Part shown: positions 24,783 to 32,200 of the stretch, piece by piece
Position numbering within the stretch: position 1 is the first letter of the stretch
Layout: each line of letters begins with the position of its first letter
NCBI GenBank assembly: GCA_050486545.1
Contig: JBJHDM010000025.1
Coordinates: forward strand, 1-45,071
DNA: 45,071 bases
Reading direction: 5' to 3'
Source: DAOMNN01 sp050486545
GTDB taxonomy: Bacteria; Pseudomonadota; Gammaproteobacteria; Burkholderiales; Rhodocyclaceae
Translations under genes and position numbers: made by a program
Notes under the pieces: model-generated
Database searches by the model: none
Told to the model about the DNA's origin: nothing
Seen by the model: only the letters and a program-made list of their open reading frames with translations

Positions 24783-24799
24783 TAGAATCGCGCATTCTA
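24783..24799. promoter_or_regulatory. Palindromic double -10 element between smpB and ratA
   Basis: TAGAAT (24783-24788) and its perfect inverse ATTCTA (24794-24799) flank CGCGC. On each strand this reads TAGAAT, a fair -10 hexamer, one for ratA and one for smpB. No good -35 exists at standard spacing on either strand, so promoter function is tentative. Confidence 0.35.
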
Positions 24800-24824
24800 G
24801 CAGTTTGCGAACGCCCCCCGGAAC

Positions 24825-25256
24825 ATGGCCGAAGTCAAGAAGCTGGTCCTGATCGAATTCACGCCCGAGCAGATGTTCGTTCTCGTCGACCGTTGCGAGG
24901 ACTACCAGCAGTTCCTGCCCTGGTGCGGCGGGGCAGAGCTTCACGAACGTACGGACACCCTGACGGTCGCGACCATCCACATCAACTACCACGGAATCAA
25001 GGCGCATTTCACGACGGAGAACACGAAGCGGCATCCTTTCGAGATGCACATCCGTTTGAAGGAGGGGCCCTTCAAGCACCTCGATGGGGGATGGTTCTTC
25101 ACCCCGCTGGGAGACACCGCCTGCAAGATCGAATTCAACCTGCATTACCAGTTCTCGAACCGGTTGCTGGAAAAGGCGTTGGGACCGGTGTTCAATCACA
25201 TCGCCAATACGTTCGTCGATTCGTTCGTCAAACGCGCCGAACAGGTATACCGGTAG
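24825..25256 (+). CDS. ratA: RatA family protein (START/polyketide cyclase fold)
   Basis: 143 residues. The family covers E. coli RatA, reported to bind 50S subunits and block 70S association, and mitochondrial Coq10, a coenzyme Q-binding START protein. The sequence shows the START-fold hallmarks: MFVLVDRCEDYQQFLPWCGGAEL (17-39), an ENTKRHPFEMHIRLKEGPFKHLDGGWFF stretch, and the C-terminal helix FVDSFVKRAEQVY. The toxin name is inherited; a role in ubiquinone handling is an equal possibility. Its TAG stop is part of the ribosome binding site of ratB. Confidence 0.93.
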   Translation: MAEVKKLVLIEFTPEQMFVLVDRCEDYQQFLPWCGGAELHERTDTLTVATIHINYHGIKAHFTTENTKRHPFEMHIRLKEGPFKHLDGGWFFTPLGDTACKIEFNLHYQFSNRLLEKALGPVFNHIANTFVDSFVKRAEQVYR

Positions 25257-25263
25257 GACCAAA

Positions 25264-25587
25264 ATGGAACGGATGATCAACGTCGAAGTATGCTATGCCC
25301 TGCCGCACCGGCAGGAGGCCATCAAGCTGGTTCTTCCTGAAGGCGCGACGGTCGCCGAGGCGATCGAGGCTTCCGGACTGCTCTCCGCGCACCCGGAGAT
25401 CAGGATCGATGGGGACAACAAGGTCGGCATCTACGCGAAGCTCGTCAAGACCGACGCGGTCCTGCGCGATCGCGACCGGGTGGAGATCTACCGCCCGCTC
25501 ATTGCCGACCCCAAGGCCGTTCGCAAGAAGCGGGCCGAGGAGGGCAAGGTCATGAAGAAGGGCGGTGGCGAGGGCGAAGAGTCCTGA
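25264..25587 (+). CDS. ratB: RnfH family protein (RatB), ubiquitin-like fold
   Basis: 107 residues, PF03658. The start at 25264 has AGGA five bases upstream, overlapping the ratA stop. MINVEVCYALPHRQEAIKLVLPEGATVAEAIEASGLL is the family signature, as is DRDRVEIYRPLIADPKAVRKKRAEEG. These are beta-grasp proteins similar in fold to MoaD/ThiS but without a Gly-Gly terminus. Function is unknown; the pairing with ratA is conserved across proteobacteria. The Lys/Gly/Glu-rich tail looks disordered. Confidence 0.92.
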   Translation: MERMINVEVCYALPHRQEAIKLVLPEGATVAEAIEASGLLSAHPEIRIDGDNKVGIYAKLVKTDAVLRDRDRVEIYRPLIADPKAVRKKRAEEGKVMKKGGGEGEES

Positions 25588-25605
25588 GCGTCGTCCGGTC
25601 GGCGG

Positions 25606-26058
25606 CTATTGGCAGTTGGCCTGGATGAAATCCCGTGCCCGGGTCATCTCGGCCGCGCGCTCGACGTCATCGAGAAACTCCCGTTCGCCTTGCTGGTTGA
25701 ACCGACTGACGCGTTGCCCCGATTCGAGCGCAGCCAACTGGCTGCGCGCTTGCGTGCACACCCGTTCGAGCTCCGCCGCCTGCTGGCGCTCCTGATCGGC
25801 GCGTGCCCGCGCTTCGGCCTCTTCGGCGCGACGTTCGCGGAACTCCAGTTCGCGTTCAGCCAGGCTGGGGCGGGCCGCCTCGGCGGGCTCGTCGGCCGCG
25901 GCCTCCGTCCTGCCCGGGCGGATGAGTCGTGCCTCGACGCCCTGGGGCGGCTGATCCGAGTAGTTGAGCTGTCCCTGCGCATCGCGCCATTCATAGATCT
26001 GGGCAACCGCGGGCAGGGCAAGGCAGAGGGCGAGAACGGCGATCGATGACTTCAACAT
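25606..26058 (-). CDS. DUF4124 domain-containing periplasmic protein
   Basis: 150 residues from the ATG at 26058, with GGAG eight bases upstream. Signal peptide MLKSSIAVLALCLALPAVAQ, cleavage probably after AVA. DUF4124 follows at once: IYEWRDAQGQLNYSDQPP, the usual xYkWvDxxGxvxYsdxPP motif. A charged, alanine-rich helix (about 60-110) is next. Cys101 and Cys149 could form a disulfide. Function is unknown. It converges on ratB (18 bases apart) and is divergent from guaB. Confidence 0.85.
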   Translation of the reverse strand: MLKSSIAVLALCLALPAVAQIYEWRDAQGQLNYSDQPPQGVEARLIRPGRTEAAADEPAEAARPSLAERELEFRERRAEEAEARARADQERQQAAELERVCTQARSQLAALESGQRVSRFNQQGEREFLDDVERAAEMTRARDFIQANCQ

Positions 26059-26082
26059 AGGGCGGCTCCGGGTGAGGCGCCG

Positions 26083-26112
26083 CTTACATGCAGTTGGCGC
26101 CGTCTGTATAAT
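26083..26112 (+). promoter_or_regulatory. Sigma-70 promoter of guaB(A)
   Basis: CTTACA (26083-26088), an 18-base spacer and a perfect TATAAT (26107-26112). The guaB start is 27 bases downstream, and GAAAGGAA (26125-26132) provides the ribosome binding site. Confidence 0.75.
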
Positions 26113-26139
26113 ACGGATTTGGTCGAAAGGAAAAAAGCC

Positions 26140-27600
26140 ATGCGAGTGATTCAGAAGGCGCTGACGTTCGATGACGTCCTTCTTGTCCCCGCTCATTCCA
26201 CCGTCCTGCCGCGCGACGTGAGTCTCAGGACGCAGCTGACGCGGAACATCCACCTCAACATTCCTCTCGTCTCGGCCGCCATGGATACGGTGACCGAGTC
26301 GCGCCTTGCGATCGCCCTGGCCCAGGAAGGCGGAATCGGGATCGTACACAAGAATCTGCCGGTCAAGCAGCAGGCCGCCGAGGTCGCCCGGGTCAAGCGC
26401 TTCGAGACCGGTGTTCTGAAGGATCCGATCACGATCCCTCCGTCGATGAGCGTGCGCGAAGTTGTCGCGGTCACGCGCCAGCACAAGTTCTCGGGGCTTC
26501 CTGTCGTCGAAGGCGGGAAAGTCGTCGGAATCGTTACGAATCGCGATGTTCGCTTCGAAAGCAATCTCGATCAGCCGGTCTCCGCGATCATGACCCCGGC
26601 CGAGCGGCTGGTGACGGTGAAGGAAGGCGCGAGTCTGGAGGAGGCGCGCAGGCTGATGCACAAGCACCGTCTCGAGCGTGTGCTCGTACTCAATGACGCG
26701 GGCGAGTTGCGCGGGCTCATCACGGTCAAGGACATGATGAAGTCGACGGAGCACCCGATGGCCGCCAAGGACGATCTCGGCCGTTTGCGGGTGGGCGCCG
26801 CGATCGGGGTCGGTTCGGGTACCGAGGAACGCTGCGAAGCGCTGGTCGAGGCCGGAGCCGATGTGATCGTGGTCGATACCGCGCACGGACACTCGCAGGG
26901 GGTCCTCGATCGCGTGCACTGGGTCAAGAAGCACTTTCCCCATGTCGACGTCATCGGCGGCAACATTGCCACGGCGGATGCGGCACTTGCCCTGGTCGAT
27001 GCGGGAGCCGACGGCGTCAAGGTCGGGATCGGCCCCGGCTCCATCTGCACGACGCGGATCGTTGCCGGTGTCGGCATGCCCCAGGTGTCGGCGATCGACA
27101 ACGTTTCGACGGCGTTGGCCGGAAGCGGGGTCCCGATGATTGCCGATGGGGGCATCCGGTTCTCGGGCGACATCTCCAAGGCCATCGCGGCCGGTGCCAA
27201 TGCGGTGATGCTCGGCGGCCTGTTTGCCGGAACCGAAGAGGCGCCCGGAGAGACGGTGCTCTACCAGGGGCGCTCGTACAAGGCTTACCGCGGAATGGGT
27301 TCTCTCGGTGCCATGCAGCAGGGGGCAGCGGACCGCTACTTCCAGGAATCCGATGCGAATGCCGACAAGCTCGTGCCGGAGGGGATCGAGGGTCGTGTCC
27401 CGTACAAGGGTCCGGTGTCCGCCGTCATCCACCAGCTCGTCGGCGGGCTGCGTGCATCGATGGGCTACGTCGGCTGCGACGGCATCGAGGCCATGCGCGC
27501 GAAGGCGCAGTTCGTCGAGATCACCACGGCGGGTGTGCGCGAGTCCCATGTCCACGACGTGCAGATCACCAAGGAAGCACCCAACTACCACGTCGATTGA
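26140..27600 (+). CDS. guaB: Inosine-5'-monophosphate dehydrogenase GuaB
   Basis: 486 residues. GuaB oxidises IMP to XMP with NAD, the committed step to GMP. The start at 26140 gives MRVIQKALTFDDVLLVPAHS, the standard opening; an ATG seven codons earlier overlaps the ribosome binding site. A (beta/alpha)8 barrel is interrupted by a CBS pair (about 93-205, the Bateman module that senses purine nucleotides). Catalytic Cys303 is in GIGPGSICTTRIVAGVG. The flap GRVPYKGPVSAV is present. guaA follows after 61 bases on the same strand. Confidence 0.98.
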   Translation: MRVIQKALTFDDVLLVPAHSTVLPRDVSLRTQLTRNIHLNIPLVSAAMDTVTESRLAIALAQEGGIGIVHKNLPVKQQAAEVARVKRFETGVLKDPITIPPSMSVREVVAVTRQHKFSGLPVVEGGKVVGIVTNRDVRFESNLDQPVSAIMTPAERLVTVKEGASLEEARRLMHKHRLERVLVLNDAGELRGLITVKDMMKSTEHPMAAKDDLGRLRVGAAIGVGSGTEERCEALVEAGADVIVVDTAHGHSQGVLDRVHWVKKHFPHVDVIGGNIATADAALALVDAGADGVKVGIGPGSICTTRIVAGVGMPQVSAIDNVSTALAGSGVPMIADGGIRFSGDISKAIAAGANAVMLGGLFAGTEEAPGETVLYQGRSYKAYRGMGSLGAMQQGAADRYFQESDANADKLVPEGIEGRVPYKGPVSAVIHQLVGGLRASMGYVGCDGIEAMRAKAQFVEITTAGVRESHVHDVQITKEAPNYHVD

Positions 27601-27619
27601 GCTTTCCGCGACGCATTTC

Positions 27620-27639
27620 GGGGCGGCCGAGGCCGCCCC
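27620..27639 (+). other. Intercistronic hairpin between guaB and guaA
   Basis: GGGGCGGCC (27620-27628) and GGCCGCCCC (27631-27639) form a very GC-rich stem with a minimal loop. There is no U-run, so it is not a standard terminator. It may protect the guaB mRNA end or adjust the guaB:guaA ratio; this is inference. Confidence 0.5.
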
Positions 27640-27661
27640 GGTCATTTGCCGAGAGACTTCC

Positions 27662-29227
27662 ATGTCCCACCAGAAAATCCTGATCCTGGACTTCGGTTCC
27701 CAGTTGACCCAGCTCATCGCACGCCGGGTACGCGAACAGCAGGTGTACTGCGAGCTGCATCCGTTCGACGTCACCGATGCCTTCATCCGCGAGTTCGACC
27801 CCAAGGGCATCATCTTGTCCGGCGGGCCGAATTCCGTCTACGAAGCCAGCGAATGGCGTGCGCCGCAGGTCGTGTTCGAGCTGGGCGTGCCGGTGCTGGG
27901 CATCTGCTACGGCATGCAGACGATGGCGAGCCAGCTCGGCGGGGCGGTGGAGAGTTCGAGCAAGCGTGAATTCGGGTATGCCGAGATGCGTGCCCATGGG
28001 CATTCGCGCCTGTTCGATGGCATTCAGGATCGCAGCAACGACCGGGGCCACGGTCTGCTCGACGTGTGGATGAGCCATGGTGACAAGGTCACCGGCCTGC
28101 CGGCGGGTTTCAAGGTGATCGGCAGCAACGAATCCACGCCGATTGCGGCAATGGCCGATGAAGAGCGCGCGTTCTACGGGGTCCAGTTCCATCCGGAAGT
28201 GACGCACACGCTCAAGGGCAAGGAAATCATCAGTCGCTTCGTGCACGAGATCTGCGGATGCGGTCGCGACTGGAACATGCCCGATTACGTCGAAGAAGCG
28301 GTGCAACGGATCCGCGATCAGGTCGGTTCCGAAGAGGTCATTCTCGGCCTGTCCGGCGGGGTGGACTCCTCGGTCGCGGCGGCGCTGATCCATCGCGCGA
28401 TCGGTGACCAGCTGACCTGCGTGTTCGTGGACAACGGCCTGCTGCGCTTGAACGAAGCCGAACAGGTCATGCAGACCTTCGCGCGCTCGCTCGGCGTGCG
28501 GGTGGTCCACGTCGATGCGGCCGAACAGTTCATGGGGCACTTGCGAGGGGTGTCCGACCCCGAGCAGAAGCGCAGGATCATCGGGCGCGAGTTCGTCGAG
28601 GTCTTCCAGGCCGAGGCCGCGCGGCTCCCGAACGCGAAATGGCTCGCCCAGGGCACGATCTACCCCGATGTGATCGAGTCGGCCGGCGGAAAGACCAAGA
28701 AGGCCCACACGATCAAGAGCCACCACAACGTCGGTGGACTGCCCGAGACACTGAACCTGAAGCTGCTCGAGCCTTTGCGGGAGCTGTTCAAGGACGAGGT
28801 GCGCGAACTCGGCATCGCGCTGGGCCTGCCGCACGACATGGTCTATCGCCACCCCTTCCCCGGCCCGGGCCTGGGCGTTCGGATCCTCGGCGAGGTGAAG
28901 ACGGAGTACGCCGACATCCTGCGCCAGGCCGATGCGATCTTCATCGACGAACTGCGCGCGGCCGACTGGTACGACAAGACCAGCCAGGCCTTTGCCGTAT
29001 TCCTGCCGGTGAAGAGCGTCGGCGTCATGGGGGACGGTCGCACCTACGAGTACGTCGTCGCACTGCGCGCCGTCCAGACCCAGGACTTCATGACCGCCCA
29101 CTGGGCCGAGCTGCCGCACAGCCTGCTCGGCAAGGTCAGCAACCGGATCATCAACGAGGTGCGCGGGGTCAACCGCGTCGTCTACGACATCTCGGGAAAG
29201 CCGCCGGCGACGATCGAGTGGGAGTGA
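27662..29227 (+). CDS. guaA: GMP synthase (glutamine-hydrolysing) GuaA
   Basis: 521 residues. GuaA aminates XMP to GMP with glutamine and ATP. The class I glutamine amidotransferase domain (1-195) has catalytic Cys82 (LGICYGMQ), His177 and Glu179 (QFHPEV). The PP-loop ATP pyrophosphatase SGGVDSS is at 231-237, and the C-terminal dimerisation domain ends in GKPPATIEWE, the universal GuaA tail. The start at 27662 gives MSHQKILILDFGSQ. The ribosome binding site (GAGAG) is weak, as expected for the second gene of an operon. Confidence 0.98.
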   Translation: MSHQKILILDFGSQLTQLIARRVREQQVYCELHPFDVTDAFIREFDPKGIILSGGPNSVYEASEWRAPQVVFELGVPVLGICYGMQTMASQLGGAVESSSKREFGYAEMRAHGHSRLFDGIQDRSNDRGHGLLDVWMSHGDKVTGLPAGFKVIGSNESTPIAAMADEERAFYGVQFHPEVTHTLKGKEIISRFVHEICGCGRDWNMPDYVEEAVQRIRDQVGSEEVILGLSGGVDSSVAAALIHRAIGDQLTCVFVDNGLLRLNEAEQVMQTFARSLGVRVVHVDAAEQFMGHLRGVSDPEQKRRIIGREFVEVFQAEAARLPNAKWLAQGTIYPDVIESAGGKTKKAHTIKSHHNVGGLPETLNLKLLEPLRELFKDEVRELGIALGLPHDMVYRHPFPGPGLGVRILGEVKTEYADILRQADAIFIDELRAADWYDKTSQAFAVFLPVKSVGVMGDGRTYEYVVALRAVQTQDFMTAHWAELPHSLLGKVSNRIINEVRGVNRVVYDISGKPPATIEWE

Positions 29228-29278
29228 GCCGCGGCCACCGGTGGTGTGCCGCAGCTCGGTTCCGGCCGATCTGCTCCG

Positions 29279-32200
29279 TCAATCCAGTGTTGTCGTGGGA
29301 TTGCCCTGCGGCACGGGGATGGGGCAGCAGCCGGTGAAGAACGGCTCGATCTTCCCGACGGGTAGCGGTCGGGCGAACAGGTAGCCCTGTCCGACGAGAC
29401 AGCCGTTTTCCATCAAGGCCTCCATCTGCTTGAAGGTCTCGACGCCTTCGGCCACGACCTGCATGCCCATGACGTCGGCCATCGCGATGATGGCGCGGGC
29501 GATGGCGCGATCGTTGGCATCGTCGGCGATGCCATCGACGAAACTGCGGTCGATCTTGATCTCGTTGATCGGATAGCGCTTGAGATAACTGAGCGATGAA
29601 TAGCCGGTTCCGAAGTCATCCACCGCGAGATGAACGCCCAGGTCCTTGAGTTCGTTGAGCATCTGCAGCATGTAGTCGGTGTCGTCGACGAGCGCATGCT
29701 CGGTCAGTTCGAGTGCCAGGCAGTTCGGTTCGATCCGGTGTGCGGCCAGCGTCCGCTTGATCAGACTGGGGACGTGTGCCTTGCGGAACTGGTATGGCGA
29801 AAGGTTGATGGCGATCCGGGGCGGGTTCGACCCGGTCGTCCGCCATGCGACGATCTGGCGGCAAACGGCGTTCAGCACCCATTCTCCGATCGCCCCGATC
29901 AGTCCGACCTCTTCGGCCAGCGGGATGAACTTGTCCGGCGGGATCAGTCCCCGCTCTTCGTGATCCCAGCGCAGCAGCGCTTCCACGCCGGTCAGGCGAC
30001 CGCTTTCCATGTTGATCTGCGGCTGATAAACGAGGTAAAAGGCCTGGTTGCCCAGCGCCTGGCGTAGCTCGTTGATCAGGTACATGCGTTCATGGGAGGT
30101 GACTTTCAGTTCCCCGGTGAAGAACTGGAAGCTGTTCTTGCCACGCTCCTTGGCGCGATACATTGCGATGTCTGCATTCTTGAGCAGCGTCTGTCCGTCG
30201 GTCGCATCGTCTGGGTACAGGCTGATTCCGATGCTGGCGGTCGTGAAGACCTGCTCGCCGCGCAGCATGTGCGGTTGCGACAGGGTGTCGACGATACGCT
30301 GGGCGCCGGCGACGACTTCTTCAGGCCCGCTGGCCTCGATGATGATGGTGAACTCGTCGCCGCCGAAGCGCGACACGGTGTCTCCAGCCCGGGTGCAGAC
30401 CTTGAGCAAGTCGGCGACCTGCTTGATGAGGATGTCGCCGACATCGTGGCCCATGGTGTCGTTGATGAGCTTGAAGTTGTCGATGTCGACGAAGAGGACC
30501 GCAATCTTGTTTCCCGTTCGCTCGGCCTTCTTGATCGCGATATTGAGGCGGTCCATGTACAGCATGCGATTGGGCAGTCCGGTCAGCTCATCGTGGGTCG
30601 CGAGATACTCGATGCGCTGTTGCGACTGCTTGACGAGGCTGATGTCGCTGAAGATTCCGACGTAGTTCACCACCTGGCCATCGGCATCGCGCACGCAGTT
30701 GATCGTCAGCCACTCGGGGTACAGCTCGCCGTTCTTGCGCCGGTTCCAGACTTCGCCCTGCCACCATCCCTTCTTGTCGATCGACTTCCACATCTCCTCG
30801 AAGAACTCCGGGCTGTGCTTGCCGGAATTGAGCATCGCCGGCGTGTTGCCGATGGCTTCGCTTTCCGAGTATCCGGTGACCTGCTTGAAGGCCTCGTTGA
30901 CGGTCAGGATGCGGGCCTGTGCATCGGTGACCAGGATGCCTTCGCCGGAATTGTGGAAGACTCGTGCCGCCAGGCGCAACTGGTCTTCGGCATGCTTGCG
31001 ATCGGTGATGTCGGCCGACTGCGTGCACACCGCGTAGGCCACGTCATCCTCCCCGAAGAGCGGAAACCGGATCGAATGGAGCGTACGTTCACCCCGGGGT
31101 GTGGTCGCCAGCTCCTCGAGTTCGAGTTGGGTATTGGTTCTGAGCACTTCCAGGTCGTGTTCGCGAAACGTGTCGGCCATGCGTCCGCCGAACACCTGCC
31201 GGTCGGTCTTTCCAAGGATCTCCCTGGCCTCGACTCCGAATTCGGCCTCGAACTTCTGATTGACGAAGAGATAGCGGCCTGCGGTGTCCTTCATGCTGGA
31301 CAAGGTCGGCGATGCGTTCATGATCGCCATGAGTTTCTGCTCGCTGGTGGCCACGATCTGCTGAGCAGCGTGCAGTTCGGTGTCGTCGACCAGCAAGACA
31401 ATGGCACCGCGAATCCCCTTCGGCGAAACCTTCGGGGAGATGTGCAGGGCGTAATGGCGGCTGATCGAGTTGAGGGGCTGATCGACCGGTCTGCCTTCCC
31501 GGATGACCTGTTTCACCAGAGTCGTGAAGTCCGGCATACCCTGCGGGAGCTTGATGCGGTCGAGCGTCGATCCGACGGCTGACGTGTCGAGCGAGAACAG
31601 GGCGCTCGCCGGTGGATTGAAGCGCTCGATCTCGAGCCCACGGTTCACCGAGAGGAGCGGGAAGGTGATGCTATTCTGGATGCTTTCGAGGTCGAAGTTG
31701 AACTCCGTCAGCTCGGAGCTCTTGATCTGCAGTTCCTCGTTGACCGTGGTCAGTTCCTCGTTGGTGGCCTGGAGTTCCTCGTTGGACGCTTCGAGTTCCT
31801 CGTTCGAGGATTGGAGCTCCTCGTTCGCGGCCTGGACTTCCTCGTTCAGTGCCTGCATTTCCTCGTTGGAAGTCTCGAGCTCCTCGATGACCGCCTGCAG
31901 GTGCTCGCGCATCGCGACGATCTCGTCTTCCATCTCTCGGACGGTAGAGTCCGCTACCCCGGATCCGATTCCGACCGCGGCGGTGACACGGGTCCTGGAG
32001 GCCGGTTCGAAGGCCACGAGGAACAGTTCCTGACCCGCATCCGTGCTCAGGTAGTGCACGGCCATGCGCACCACGCGCTTGCCCTTGTCCAGCTTGAGCG
32101 AGCGTGGCCGGCCAAAGGCCGACCCATGCTTGTGGCGTGCCTGATGCACGAGGGTCTGCAGGTCGGGGGCGAACTCCTTGCGGATCAGGTGCGGAAGGTC

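Noticed and set aside
31733..31879. CRISPR-like or tandem DNA repeat
   Set aside because: The period is 21 bases with no spacers, and it encodes regular heptads of a coiled coil within a real gene.
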